64,000 nt of DNA, taken from the NCBI RefSeq assembly GCF_018069875.1, contig NZ_JAGQDF010000007.1:1-64000 (forward strand). The letters run 5' to 3'. The notes beneath the pieces are model-generated. The model ran no database searches. It worked only from the letters and a program-made list of their open reading frames with translations, and was not told where the DNA came from. Position 1 is the first letter of the stretch, and each line of letters begins with the position of its first letter. Positions 19,368-28,093 of this stretch are shown in pieces. The position numbers were made by a program, and so were the translations under genes. Source of the DNA: Ideonella alba (GTDB lineage Bacteria > Pseudomonadota > Gammaproteobacteria > Burkholderiales > Burkholderiaceae_C).

Positions 19368-20297
19368 TCAGCCAGTCTGATGCGTCAGACGAGCGTCCAG
19401 CAAACGCTTGACGGCATCCGGATCGCTGACGTACAGGTACAGCGTTGACAGCCCTGTGCGTTGCATCGTCAGGTGCGTGATCGCCAACACGCCCCCCGGC
19501 CGCAGCGTGATGCTCAGGTTCGGCCGATCCAACGGCGATATCCAGAGCTCGCTGCCGACCATCATCGGAGGACGCTTCAAGTCCCGTCGCTGCTGACGAC
19601 TGAGTACCTTGACCTCAGCGATGGCGTCGTAGGCCACACAGCCTGAGGTTCTGGCACCGAGCTGGATGCGAAGCCCTTTGGTGTCCAGGCGATGCCTGCG
19701 CTGCCGAAGCATGCATCGGTCGCCGAGCAACATCATGGCTGAAGCTGCGGCCACCAGCATCAGAACCAGGTGCAGGCGCAGCCTGGCCGACGGATCCATC
19801 GGCAGCCCCTGCAGTACCAGAAAAGACACCGGGACTTCCGTGGCCAGCATCAGGAAGACGATGGCGAGCACGGTCGGGTAGGAGCTTCTGGCCAGGACAT
19901 CGACCTCCCCGTCAGTAGGCGTGTCATCGGACCGCGCGGTCCGCCGACATCGCAAACAGGCCAGCAACACCCGCCATTGGAAACGGGCGAGGCCTGCCAG
20001 CTCGGGGGGCGCCAATTGCCCCAGTCCAGCGATGACACCCTGTCCGGCAACCCGTGAAGATCGCACCCGGCTCAGGGTCTGGGGCCACTCAAGGGCGTAC
20101 TTCAAGGCGACGCACGCCAGCAAGGCGAGCATCAGTATCAGCTTGACGCTGGAGCGGGTCTCAACCCGCGGAATCCAGACCAGCACCAGGCCGCTGAGGA
20201 GCACGCCACCCAGGCACTGCTGGAGAAACGACACCCATGGGGCCTCTCGCAGCGACGCAAGGACCGCCGCAGGACGCTGTTTCGGTGTGCTGTCCAC
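19368..20297 (-). CDS. Hypothetical inner-membrane protein with a C-terminal beta domain
   Basis: I do not recognise this protein (309 residues). It has two pairs of probable transmembrane helices (VSFLQQCLGGVLLSGLVLVWI, VKLILMLALLACVALKYAL, VLAIVFLMLATEVPVSFLVL, LHLVLMLVAAASAMMLLG) separated by a cytoplasmic loop rich in Arg and Cys. After the last helix come about 110 residues with strands such as LDTKGLRIQLG, IAEVKVLSR and LSITLRPGGVLAITHL, reminiscent of bacterial PH-like domains of membrane proteins, which is only a guess. GTG at 20297 is preferred as start because GAGGAAG lies 8 bases upstream; the ATG at 20357 has no such site. Confidence 0.7.
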   Translation of the reverse strand: MDSTPKQRPAAVLASLREAPWVSFLQQCLGGVLLSGLVLVWIPRVETRSSVKLILMLALLACVALKYALEWPQTLSRVRSSRVAGQGVIAGLGQLAPPELAGLARFQWRVLLACLRCRRTARSDDTPTDGEVDVLARSSYPTVLAIVFLMLATEVPVSFLVLQGLPMDPSARLRLHLVLMLVAAASAMMLLGDRCMLRQRRHRLDTKGLRIQLGARTSGCVAYDAIAEVKVLSRQQRRDLKRPPMMVGSELWISPLDRPNLSITLRPGGVLAITHLTMQRTGLSTLYLYVSDPDAVKRLLDARLTHQTG

Positions 20298-20402
20298 GCA
20301 CGCTTCCTCAGGCCTGTCGCGGTCGCATCCCCGGATCCGCGCTGGCAGCCGCGGCAACCATGAAGGATTGTGCGCCCATGTGACTCAGGCGCGTGCGGAG
20401 TC

Positions 20403-21980
20403 TCACTTCACGCTGGTCCAGGCCAGCTCCAGCCAGTTGTCGGCGCGGTGCACCACGTCGACGTTCTGGCGCGCCGCCCAGGGGATGAACTGGCGGTGCA
20501 GCGGGATGTAGTGCACCTGCTCCTTCATCTCCATGAAGACCTGCTTGATCAGCTCCTTGCGCTTGGCCGGGTCGCCCTCGATCGATGAGGCCGCGGCCAG
20601 CGTGTCGAGCTTGTCGTTGCTGAAGTTGCCGCGGTTGTACTCGCCCACGCCGTTGGCGCCGCGGGTGCGGTAGAGCGGCGTGAAGGTGGTCTCGGCGTCG
20701 GTGATCGCGCCGCCCCAGCCGAACAGGTAGAGGCTGGTGTCGAGCTTCTCGGTCTTGGGGAAGTAGGTGACCTTGGGCATCGCGTTGACGCGCACCTTGA
20801 TGCCGATCTTGTCCCACATTGCCGCCAGCGCGACGCAGATCTCCTCGTCGTTGATGTAGCGGTTGTTGGGGCAGTCCAGCGTGACCTCGAAGCCGCTGCC
20901 GTAGCCGGCTTCGGCCATCAGCGCCCGGGCCTTGGCCTGGTCGTAGGGCAGGCGCTTCTCGATCTCGGGGTCGTTGAAGCTGGCCAGCGGCGAGGGCACC
21001 ACCACGCCGGTGGGCGCCGACTGGTTGTTCATCAGCTTGGACTTGATGGTTTCGATGTCGATGGCCTGGTACATCGCGCGTCGCACGCGCACGTCCTTGA
21101 ACGGGTTCTTGCCATCGGGCGACTTGCCGTAGAGCAGGCTGTCACGGGCCTGGTCAAGGCCGATGTAGATGATGCGGTTCTCGGGGCCATCGATCACCTT
21201 GACGCCGCTGGTGCCGCGCAGGCGGGCCACATCGCGCGGCGGCGGGTCGAGCACGAAGTCGATCTCGCCCGAGATCAGCGCCGCGGTGCGCGTGGCGTCG
21301 TTGGCGATCTGGTGGTAGACCGCCTCCTGCAGGTTGCCGTCGAACTTGCCCCACCAGCCCGGGAAGCGCTTGTAGCTGGTCTTCACGCCCGGCGTGCGCG
21401 CCACCGCCTGGAACGGCCCGGTGCCGTTGGCATTGGTGGCGGCGTAGGTCTCTTCCTTGTCCTTGAAGCTCTGCGGGCGCACCACCTTGTACTTCTCGCA
21501 CCAGGCCTTGTTCATGATGAACACGGTGTCCAGGTGCTGCAGGAAGATCGGGTTGGGCGCCTTCTGCGTGAACTCGACCGTCAGGTCGTCGATCTTCTTC
21601 ACCTCGCCCAGCGCAGCGGCGTAGTTGGCGATCTGCGAGCTGGGCTGGCGCGCGCGCTCGACCGAGAACACCACGTCGTCGGCGGTGAAGGCGGCGCCGT
21701 CATGGAACTTGACGCCCGGGCGCAGCTTGAAGCGCCACTTGGTGGGCGAGAGCTGCTGCCAGGACTGCGCCAGCTGGGGCGCGATGCCCAGCTGCTTGTC
21801 GCGCATCACCAGGCGCTCGTAGACCTGGCCGTTCATCATGTTGGTCAGGCTCTCGTTCTGCGAGTGCGGGTCCAGCGTCAGCAGGTCGCCGGAGCTGGCG
21901 TAACGCAGGGTCTGGGCCTGGGCGGCCGCGCCGGCCAGGGCCGCGGCCAGGACGAGCGACAGCAGGGTGCGCTTGGGCAT
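20403..21980 (-). CDS. Orphan peptide/nickel-type ABC transporter substrate-binding protein
   Basis: Family 5 extracytoplasmic solute-binding protein, 525 residues, with a signal peptide (about 1-23, LLSLVLAAALAGAAAQAQ). Mature sequence TLRYASSGDLLTLDPHSQNESLTNMM and FKLRPGVKFHDGAAFTADDVVFSVER are canonical. The ATG at 21980 follows a strong AAGGAGG ribosome site; the in-frame extension to 22067 is unlikely. Unlike dppA at 8-10 kb, it has no adjacent permease or ATPase genes, so it probably feeds a transporter encoded elsewhere. Ligand is unknown; peptides are the default for the family. Confidence 0.92.
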   Translation of the reverse strand: MPKRTLLSLVLAAALAGAAAQAQTLRYASSGDLLTLDPHSQNESLTNMMNGQVYERLVMRDKQLGIAPQLAQSWQQLSPTKWRFKLRPGVKFHDGAAFTADDVVFSVERARQPSSQIANYAAALGEVKKIDDLTVEFTQKAPNPIFLQHLDTVFIMNKAWCEKYKVVRPQSFKDKEETYAATNANGTGPFQAVARTPGVKTSYKRFPGWWGKFDGNLQEAVYHQIANDATRTAALISGEIDFVLDPPPRDVARLRGTSGVKVIDGPENRIIYIGLDQARDSLLYGKSPDGKNPFKDVRVRRAMYQAIDIETIKSKLMNNQSAPTGVVVPSPLASFNDPEIEKRLPYDQAKARALMAEAGYGSGFEVTLDCPNNRYINDEEICVALAAMWDKIGIKVRVNAMPKVTYFPKTEKLDTSLYLFGWGGAITDAETTFTPLYRTRGANGVGEYNRGNFSNDKLDTLAAASSIEGDPAKRKELIKQVFMEMKEQVHYIPLHRQFIPWAARQNVDVVHRADNWLELAWTSVK

Positions 21981-22079
21981 GGGTCCTCCTTGGATGGATG
22001 ACCACAGTGTAGGCACAGGCCGTGCCAGTTTCGGCGACGGGGTTTCCCGGGCTGGTCGCCGGGGCACGGTGGCCGGGGC

Positions 22080-22274
22080 TCAGGCGGCCGGGTAGCCTTC
22101 CTCGGCCAGCGCCTGCTTGACCGCGTCGGCTGGCTGGGTGGTCTCGATCACCACGGTGTGGCTGGGCAGGTCGATCTGCACCTGGGCGGTGGCGTCGAGC
22201 TTCTGAACCGTGCTGGTCACGGTGCGGGCGCAGTGGCCGCAGGTCATGTCGGGAAGGGTCAGGGTGAGGCTCAT
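22080..22274 (-). CDS. Heavy-metal-associated domain protein (CopZ-like copper chaperone)
   Basis: A 64-residue cytoplasmic metallochaperone consisting of one HMA domain. The metal-binding motif is MTCGHC (GMTCxxC type) after the first strand LTLTLPD. The protein ends in the typical AVKQALAEEGYPA. It lies divergently from copA with a 100-base gap, and such pairs deliver Cu(I) to the ATPase's N-terminal HMA domains. Metal identity is inferred from the neighbour. Confidence 0.9.
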   Translation of the reverse strand: MSLTLTLPDMTCGHCARTVTSTVQKLDATAQVQIDLPSHTVVIETTQPADAVKQALAEEGYPAA

Positions 22275-22336
22275 GGGGCAGGCTCCAATCAGGCTTCCCA
22301 GTATGCCGATGCGTCGACAGGGGGGGCGGCCGGGAA

Positions 22337-22368
22337 TTGAGATCGATCAATCCAGTACGGGGTAGAGT
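22337..22368 (+). promoter_or_regulatory. Possible copA promoter with a long, MerR-type spacer
   Basis: TTGAGA (22337-22342) and TAGAGT (22363-22368) are separated by 20 bases. An overlong 19-20 base spacer is the hallmark of promoters activated by MerR-family regulators such as CueR. I do not see the full CueR dyad. Transcription would start close to the copA ATG, giving a very short or absent leader. Confidence 0.3.
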
Positions 22369-22374
22369 GTCGAC

Positions 22375-24750
22375 ATGATCACCCTGCCTGTCGAGGGCAT
22401 GACCTGCGCGTCCTGCGCCGGCCGTGTCGAGCGTGCCCTGCAGAAAGTGGCGGGCGTCAGCAGCGCCAGCGTGAACCTGGCGGCCGAGCTGGCGCTGGTG
22501 GAGGCGCCGGCCGCCCTGTTGCCCGAGACCGTGGCCGCGGTGCAGCGTGCGGGCTACCAGGTGCCGCTGGCCAGCACCGCGCTGGCGATCGAGGGCATGA
22601 CCTGCGCCAGCTGTTCCGGCCGTGTGGAGCGGGCGCTGAAGAAGCAGCCCGGCGTGCTGGAGGCCAGCGTCAACCTGGCCACCAACGAGGCCCTGGTCCG
22701 CCACGTGGCCGACCCGTTGATGACCGAGCGCCTGGTGGCCGCGGTGCAGGCGGCTGGCTACGGCGCGCGCGCGGCCGACGCCCCGCAGGCCGAAGCGGTG
22801 CCCGCCTGGCGCAGCGAGGGCACCCAGGTGCTGCTGTCAGCGCTGCTGAGCCTGCCGCTGGTGCTGCCGATGCTGGGCGACCTGGCCGGCCGCCACTGGA
22901 TGCTGTCGCCGCTGTGGCAGTGTCTGCTGGCCACGCCGGTGCAGTTCGTCTTCGGTGCGCGCTTCTTCGTGGCCGGCTGGAAGGCATTGCGCGCCGGCAG
23001 CGCCAACATGGACGTGCTGGTGGCGCTGGGCACGGCCGCGGCCTATGGCCTGTCGCTGGTGCTGTGGGCGCGTGACGACAGCGGCATGCCGCACCTGTAT
23101 TTCGAGAGCGCCGCCATGGTGATCACCCTGGTGCGACTGGGCAAGTGGCTGGAGAGCCGCGCCAAGCGCCACACGCTGGACGCGCTCAAGGCGCTGCAGG
23201 CGCTGCGTCCGTCCAGCGCCACGGTGCAGCGCGATGGTGCCTGGGTGGAGCTGCCGGTGGCGCAGCTGCAGGCGGGCGACCTGGTGCAGGTCAAGCCGGG
23301 CCAGCGCATCGCGGTGGACGGCGTGGTGGTCGACGGCCAGAGCCATGTCGACGAATCGCTGATCACCGGCGAGAGCCTGCCGGTGGCGCGCGGCCCGGGC
23401 GATGCGGTCACCGGCGGTGCGGTGAATGCCGAGGGCCTGCTGGTGCTGCGCGCCACGTCGCTGGGCGCGGAGAGCCAGATCGAGCGCATCGTGCGCCTGG
23501 TGGCGTCGGCGCAGGCGAAGAAGGCGCCGATCCAGCAGCAGGTGGACCGGGTGGCCGCGGTCTTCGTGCCAGTGGTGCTGGTGATCGCGCTGCTGACGCT
23601 GCTGGGCTGGTGGTGGGCCGGCGCCGACACGCCCACCGCGCTGATCCATGCGGTGTCGGTGCTGGTGATCGCCTGCCCCTGCGCGCTGGGCCTGGCCACG
23701 CCGGCCACCCTGATGGTGGCCAGCGGCCTGGCGGCGCGGCGCGGCATCCTGGTGCGCGATGCCAGCGCGCTGGAGCGCCTGCGCGAGGTGCAGGTGGTGG
23801 CCTTCGACAAGACCGGCACGCTGACCGAGGGCCGGCCGCGGCTGGCCGGCTGCGAGGCGGTCCGTGGCGGCGACAGCCGCGACGTGCTGCGGCGGGCCGC
23901 CGCGCTGCAGCAGGGCAGCGAACACCCGCTGGCCCGCGCGGTGCTGGATGCCGCCGGCGCCGACGCACCGGCCGCCAGCGGCCTGCGCGCGGTGCCCGGC
24001 CAGGGCGTGACTGGCCAGGTCGATGGCTGCACGCTGGCCCTGGGCCATGGCCGCTGGATGGCCGAGCTCGGCGTGGACACCGCGGCGCTGGCCGAACGCG
24101 CCGCCGCCTGGCAGGCCGAGGGTCGCACCGTGTCCTGGCTGGCCGAGACCACCCCCGCACCGCGCCTGCTGGGCGCACTGGCCTTTGGCGACGATGCCCG
24201 GCCGCAGGCCGGCGCCACCGTGGCTGCGCTGGCGCGCGAGGGCGTGCGCAGCGTGCTGATCAGTGGTGACAACCCGGGCGCCGCTGGCCGACTGGCACGC
24301 GAGGTGGGCCTGTCCGAGTTCCACGCCGAGGTGCGCCCCGAGGCCAAGGCCGCGCTCATCGAGCAGCTGCGCCAGGGCCTGCCGACTGGCGCTGCGGTGG
24401 CCATGGTGGGCGACGGCATCAATGACGCGCCCGCACTGGCCGCCGCCGATGTCGGCATGGCGATGACCCACGCCGACGGCGGCACCGACGTGGCGATGCA
24501 CACCGCCGGCCTGACGCTGCTGCGCGGCGATCCGTGGAGCGTGGTCGAGGCGCTGGCGCTGGCCCGCGCCACCGGCCGCACGATCCGCCAGAACCTGTTC
24601 TGGGCCTTTGCCTACAACATCATCGGCCTGCCGCTGGCCGCGGCCGGCCAGCTCAGCCCGATGGTGGCTGGCGCAGCGATGGCGCTGTCCAGCGTCTGCG
24701 TGGTGGGCAATGCGCTGCGGCTGGGGCGCTGGCGGCCGCCGCGGCCCTGA
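22375..24750 (+). CDS. copA: Copper-exporting P1B-type ATPase CopA
   Basis: A 791-residue inner-membrane pump exporting Cu(I) from the cytoplasm. Two N-terminal HMA domains each carry MTCASC (about residues 8-13 and 76-81). The membrane metal site is CPC in VIACPCALGLATPATL, the actuator loop is LITGESLPV, the phosphorylation site is AFDKTGTLTEG, and the hinge is MVGDGINDAPALAAADVGMAM. The SEHPLARAV motif of the nucleotide-binding domain is present, and helices 7-8 carry YNIIGLPLAA and the conserved MALSSVCVVGNALRL with the MxxSS ligand residues. No strong ribosome site precedes the ATG. Divergent from the small HMA chaperone gene; the stop abuts the RES toxin stop. Confidence 0.96.
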   Translation: MITLPVEGMTCASCAGRVERALQKVAGVSSASVNLAAELALVEAPAALLPETVAAVQRAGYQVPLASTALAIEGMTCASCSGRVERALKKQPGVLEASVNLATNEALVRHVADPLMTERLVAAVQAAGYGARAADAPQAEAVPAWRSEGTQVLLSALLSLPLVLPMLGDLAGRHWMLSPLWQCLLATPVQFVFGARFFVAGWKALRAGSANMDVLVALGTAAAYGLSLVLWARDDSGMPHLYFESAAMVITLVRLGKWLESRAKRHTLDALKALQALRPSSATVQRDGAWVELPVAQLQAGDLVQVKPGQRIAVDGVVVDGQSHVDESLITGESLPVARGPGDAVTGGAVNAEGLLVLRATSLGAESQIERIVRLVASAQAKKAPIQQQVDRVAAVFVPVVLVIALLTLLGWWWAGADTPTALIHAVSVLVIACPCALGLATPATLMVASGLAARRGILVRDASALERLREVQVVAFDKTGTLTEGRPRLAGCEAVRGGDSRDVLRRAAALQQGSEHPLARAVLDAAGADAPAASGLRAVPGQGVTGQVDGCTLALGHGRWMAELGVDTAALAERAAAWQAEGRTVSWLAETTPAPRLLGALAFGDDARPQAGATVAALAREGVRSVLISGDNPGAAGRLAREVGLSEFHAEVRPEAKAALIEQLRQGLPTGAAVAMVGDGINDAPALAAADVGMAMTHADGGTDVAMHTAGLTLLRGDPWSVVEALALARATGRTIRQNLFWAFAYNIIGLPLAAAGQLSPMVAGAAMALSSVCVVGNALRLGRWRPPRP

Positions 24751-25458
24751 TCAGGGCATGGCCAGGCGGAGGGCCTGCGCCTCGCGCCGCCACAGCACGC
24801 CGTCGGGCTGCACCGCCAGCCACCAGGTCTGGGTGGCCGGATCGGGCCGCGGCTGGGCAAAGGCGGCGGGCTGCAGCACCGCCACGCACCAGGCCGGCTG
24901 CGGCGCGCGCACCGAGGTGTAGACCAGCGCGCCCAGACCCGCCTCGCGCGCCACGCGACCCAACGCCTGGGTGGCGCTGTAGTCGTCGCGCGCGGTCCAG
25001 GCCGCCGCATCCCGGTCCAAGGGCGGCTGGCGCAGGTCCACCGCCAGCGTGTCCAGGTCCACCGCGAAGGCGGTGTGGGCCACCGGCTCCAGCCGCTGCA
25101 GGTCCGGCGCATCCTGCAAAAAGCGCCAACGCCACCAGCCCAGCTCGGCGGCAGCGGTGGCCACGTCCTGGGCGGCGTAGAACACGCCCGGATCGGTGCC
25201 GGCCCGAAAGCGTGAGCCGCCAGGCAGCGGCGGGTAGCGAAACGGCGCCGCCAGCAGGTAGTGCAGCGGGGCAGCGGCCGGCGGCATCGCGGGCTTGTGG
25301 CCGTCGAGCAGTTGTTCCAGCAGGTCCTGCTCGGCGGCGTCGTCGACCAGCTTCATCGTCGAGGCGATGTGCTGGGCCTCGACCATGCGCCAGGCGCGTT
25401 CGCGCCAGCGGAACCGCTCAGACCACAGCGCGGCTGGCGTCCAGGTAGTGGACAACAC
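24751..25458 (-). CDS. RES domain toxin of a type II toxin-antitoxin pair
   Basis: A 235-residue RES-family protein. Characterised RES toxins degrade NAD and halt growth. The core includes RYPPLPGGSRFRAGTDPGVFYAAQDVATAAAELGWWRW, with the Arg, Tyr and Glu typical of the active pocket, and the later RDDYSATQALGRVAREAGLGALVYTSVRAP motif. The GTG start at 25458 lies inside the antitoxin reading frame (41-base overlap), so it is likely translationally coupled; a later ATG (MVEAQ) is possible. About 35-75 residues of helical sequence precede the RES core, longer than in minimal toxins. Converges on copA with no spacing. Confidence 0.87.
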   Translation of the reverse strand: MLSTTWTPAALWSERFRWRERAWRMVEAQHIASTMKLVDDAAEQDLLEQLLDGHKPAMPPAAAPLHYLLAAPFRYPPLPGGSRFRAGTDPGVFYAAQDVATAAAELGWWRWRFLQDAPDLQRLEPVAHTAFAVDLDTLAVDLRQPPLDRDAAAWTARDDYSATQALGRVAREAGLGALVYTSVRAPQPAWCVAVLQPAAFAQPRPDPATQTWWLAVQPDGVLWRREAQALRLAMP

Positions 25459-25846
25459 GCACCAGGCCCTCGGTGGTGGTCATCAGCACGGCGGGCACGC
25501 CGCCCAGCGCCAGGTTGGGGCTGGCCAGCCAGCGGCGCGCCGAGGCCTCGTCGCCGACGATGGAATCGAGCGAGCGGAAGGCGCGCACGAACAGCAGCGC
25601 GAACTCCCACTCCTTGCGCTGTGGCTGCAGCTGGTAGCTGCCGGCGTACAGGCGTGTGATGGTGGCCGGGCTGACGCCCAGCACCTGCGCCAGCCAGCTG
25701 CGCGACTGGCCCAGGCGCTCGGCGGCACGCGTGGCGGCCTTGCCCAGCACGGCCTGGGCATCGTCTCCGTTCAGTGCACGGGGTGACAAGGCGTAGGGCG
25801 CGGTGGCTTCGGCGGCCGACGTGGCGGTGGGTCCGAGGGCAGGCAT
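25418..25846 (-). CDS. Xre/MbcA/ParS-type antitoxin of the RES pair
   Basis: A 142-residue DNA-binding antitoxin. Residues about 30-85 form a helix-turn-helix (ERLGQSRSWLAQVLGVSPATITRLYAGSYQLQP), and the C-terminal DUF2384-like part (FALLFVRAFRSLDSIVGDEASARRWLASPNLALGGVPAVLMTTTEGLVRVVHYLDA) is the toxin-binding, MbcA/ParS-type domain, including the SPN motif. The gene precedes the toxin. AAAGGA forms its ribosome site. An inverted repeat in its promoter (25863-25890) is the expected autoregulatory operator. Confidence 0.9.
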   Translation of the reverse strand: MPALGPTATSAAEATAPYALSPRALNGDDAQAVLGKAATRAAERLGQSRSWLAQVLGVSPATITRLYAGSYQLQPQRKEWEFALLFVRAFRSLDSIVGDEASARRWLASPNLALGGVPAVLMTTTEGLVRVVHYLDASRAVV

Positions 25847-25862
25847 GGCGACGTCCTTTCAA

Positions 25863-25890
25863 TGGAAATCTTATACCACTTCGATTTCCA
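25863..25890 (-). promoter_or_regulatory. Palindromic operator and promoter of the Xre-RES operon
   Basis: Perfect inverted repeat TGGAAATC-N12-GATTTCCA. On the minus strand the central bases contain TATAAG, a good -10 hexamer, about 30 bases before the antitoxin ATG, so repressor binding would cover the promoter. The position is as expected for antitoxin autoregulation. Confidence 0.7.
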
Positions 25891-25896
25891 CGGCAA

Positions 25897-26802
25897 TCAA
25901 CCGACCAGCGCAGGCCCCACCTGCGCCTGCAGCTGTTCACGCAGCCAGCGTTGCACCGGGTCGCTCTGGTGGCGCTGGTGCCAGACCAGGTACATCGGCA
26001 TCGCCGGCGTCTTCAGCGGCACGGGCATGACGCCCAGGCCCGCCAGTGCGGTGCGTGCCATCAGCGAGGGCGCGGTGGCCAGCCAGGGGCTGCCGCGCAG
26101 CATCGCGCCCAGCGCCGCCAGGCCCGGCACCGTGGCCACGAAGCGCCGCTGCACGCCCTGGGCCAGCAGCCACTCGTCGATGTCCAGCCAACGCCGCGGC
26201 TCGTAGAGCACCGTCACATGGTCGGCGGCCAGGTACTCGGCGCGGCTGACCGGCGCACTGCGCAGCGCCGGGTCGAAGAAGACGGCGTAGCGGTCCTGGA
26301 ACAGGCGCTTTTGCAGGATGTCGGTGGCCTCGGGCGGGCGTGGCGTGATCACCAGGTGGCAGGCCTGGTCGCGCAGCAGCTCGGCGCTGGGTGCGCCCGA
26401 GGCGATCACATGCAGGCGTACCCCCGGCGCCTGGGCGCGCAGCGTGCGCAGCAGGCCGGGCAGCAGCAGGTCGCGCTGCAGGTCGTTGGCGGCGATCGTG
26501 AACTCGGCGTCCAGCCGCGCCGGATCGAAGCCCGCGGCATGGCTGAACGCGCGAAGTTCATCGAGCAGCCCGCGCGCGCGCCGTGCCAGCTCGGCGGCGT
26601 GCGCAGTGGCCACGATGCCGCGACCCGACTTGACGAACAGCGGGTCGCCGACGATGGCGCGCAGCTTGTCCAGTCCGTGGCTGACCGCCGACTGGGTCAC
26701 GCCCAGGCGCTGCGCGGCGCGGGTGACCGAACCCTCCTCCACCACCGCCAGCAGCAGCGTGAGGGCGTGGCCGTCGAGGTCCAAATGATCGAAATGGCTC
26801 AT
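25897..26802 (-). CDS. LysR-type transcriptional regulator (LigR-like position)
   Basis: A 301-residue regulator with an N-terminal winged helix (LALLAVVEEGSVTRAAQRLGVTQSAVSHGLDKLRAIVGDPLFVKSGRGI lies at about residues 14-65, split here for description) and a C-terminal LysR substrate-binding domain. It is divergently transcribed from ligAB, the classic layout in which a LysR protein activates the adjacent catabolic genes in response to an intermediate. The 84-base shared region contains two ATCGAAAT direct repeats about 40 bases apart, which may be binding sites. The start at 26802 gives the family's normal length; the open frame extends upstream but antisense to ligA. Confidence 0.9.
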   Translation of the reverse strand: MSHFDHLDLDGHALTLLLAVVEEGSVTRAAQRLGVTQSAVSHGLDKLRAIVGDPLFVKSGRGIVATAHAAELARRARGLLDELRAFSHAAGFDPARLDAEFTIAANDLQRDLLLPGLLRTLRAQAPGVRLHVIASGAPSAELLRDQACHLVITPRPPEATDILQKRLFQDRYAVFFDPALRSAPVSRAEYLAADHVTVLYEPRRWLDIDEWLLAQGVQRRFVATVPGLAALGAMLRGSPWLATAPSLMARTALAGLGVMPVPLKTPAMPMYLVWHQRHQSDPVQRWLREQLQAQVGPALVG

Positions 26803-26886
26803 GAATTCAATGAGTATGCATCGCTTTATCGAAATTGTGGTCTTGCCCAGAATCCCGCCCATCGCCCACCCCGCAGGAGACACGCC

Positions 26887-27231
26887 ATGTGCGGCATCAA
26901 CATCCCCGGCACCCAGCTGTTCGACAAGACCATGGCCGTCAAGGGCTATGCACTGAACAAGATGTGCTTCTCGTTCAACGAGGCCGCCAACCGCCAGGCC
27001 TTCCTGGCCGACGAGGAGGGCTACATGCGCCGCTACGGCCTCAACGAGCAGCAGGCCGCCGCGATCCGCGCGAAGAACGTGCTGCAGCTGCTGGAGGCCG
27101 GTGGCAACGCCTACTACCTGGCCAAGTTCGCCGGCATCTTCGGGCTGGACATGCAGGACATCGGGGCCCAGCAGACCGGCCTGACCAAGGCCGAGTTCCA
27201 GGCCAAGCTCAACGCCTACGCGGCCGAGTAA
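26887..27231 (+). CDS. ligA: Protocatechuate 4,5-dioxygenase alpha subunit LigA
   Basis: Small subunit (114 residues) of the class III extradiol dioxygenase that opens protocatechuate between carbons 4 and 5. The helical LigA motif region FNEAANRQAFLADEEGYMRRYGL followed by ALAKNVL-like AAIRAKNVLQLLEAGGNAYYLAKFAGIFGLDMQDIGA matches the LigA fold, which caps the LigB active site. AGGAG lies before the ATG. 19 bases separate it from ligB. Gallate dioxygenase-type small domains are similar, so related phenolic substrates are possible. Confidence 0.88.
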   Translation: MCGINIPGTQLFDKTMAVKGYALNKMCFSFNEAANRQAFLADEEGYMRRYGLNEQQAAAIRAKNVLQLLEAGGNAYYLAKFAGIFGLDMQDIGAQQTGLTKAEFQAKLNAYAAE

Positions 27232-27250
27232 CCCCACCCGGAGAATTCAC

Positions 27251-28093
27251 ATGGCACACATCGTCGGCGCCGTCACCACCTCGCACGTTCCGGCCATCGG
27301 CAAGGCCATCGCCAAGGGCCTGCAGAACGAACCCTACTGGAAGCCCTTCTTCGACGGCTTCATCAATGTGCGCGAATGGCTCAAGGACGCCCGCCCGGAC
27401 GTGGTGGTCGTGCTCTACAACGACCACGGCCTGAACTTCTTTCTCGACAAGATGCCCACCTTCTCGGTGGGTGCCGCGCCCACCTACACCAATGCCGACG
27501 AGGGCTGGGGCATTCCCACGATCCCGGCCTTCACCGGTGAGCAGGACCTGTCCTGGCACCTGATCGAGCACCTGGTGGAACAGGAGTTCGACCTCACCAC
27601 CTGCCAGGAGATGCTGGTCGACCACGCCTTCACGCTGCCGATGGCGCTGCTGTGGCCCGAGCAGAACTGGCCGGTGAAGGTGGTGCCGGTGTGCATCAAC
27701 ACCGTGCAGTTCCCGGTGCCTTCGGCCAGGCGCTGCTGGAAGCTGGGCGAGCAGATCGGCCAGGCCGTGCGCGCCTGGAAGAGCGACGCCCGCGTGATGT
27801 TCCTGGGCACCGGCGGCCTGAGCCACCAGCTCGAGGGCGAGCGCGCCGGCTTCATCAACAAGGCCTTCGATCTGGCCTTCATGGACAGCCTGACCACGAA
27901 CCCGCAGTGGGCCACGCAGTGGAACTCGGCCGAACTGGTGGAGAAGGCCGGCACCCAGGGCATCGAGCTGCTGATGTGGCTGGCCACCCGCGCCGCCCTG
28001 GGCAACGGCGCCCGCGAGGTGCACCGCAACTACCACATCCCCATCAGCAACACCGCCAGCGGCGTGATGGTGCTGGAGCCGGCAGCTCAGTGA
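27251..28093 (+). CDS. ligB: Protocatechuate 4,5-dioxygenase beta (catalytic) subunit LigB
   Basis: Catalytic subunit (280 residues) with the class III extradiol fold. Fe(II) ligands are expected from His in VTTSHVPAIG (about residue 12), His in YNDHGLN (about residue 59) and a Glu further on; the active-site base His is in VDHAFTLPM. GTGGLSHQLEGERAGFIN and RNYHIPISNTASGVMVLEP match LigB strongly. Forms the complex with LigA. It ends over the 3' end of the convergent phaZ gene (7 bases). No ligC, ligI, ligJ or ligK genes are in view, so the rest of the 4,5-cleavage pathway must be elsewhere. Confidence 0.9.
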   Translation: MAHIVGAVTTSHVPAIGKAIAKGLQNEPYWKPFFDGFINVREWLKDARPDVVVVLYNDHGLNFFLDKMPTFSVGAAPTYTNADEGWGIPTIPAFTGEQDLSWHLIEHLVEQEFDLTTCQEMLVDHAFTLPMALLWPEQNWPVKVVPVCINTVQFPVPSARRCWKLGEQIGQAVRAWKSDARVMFLGTGGLSHQLEGERAGFINKAFDLAFMDSLTTNPQWATQWNSAELVEKAGTQGIELLMWLATRAALGNGAREVHRNYHIPISNTASGVMVLEPAAQ

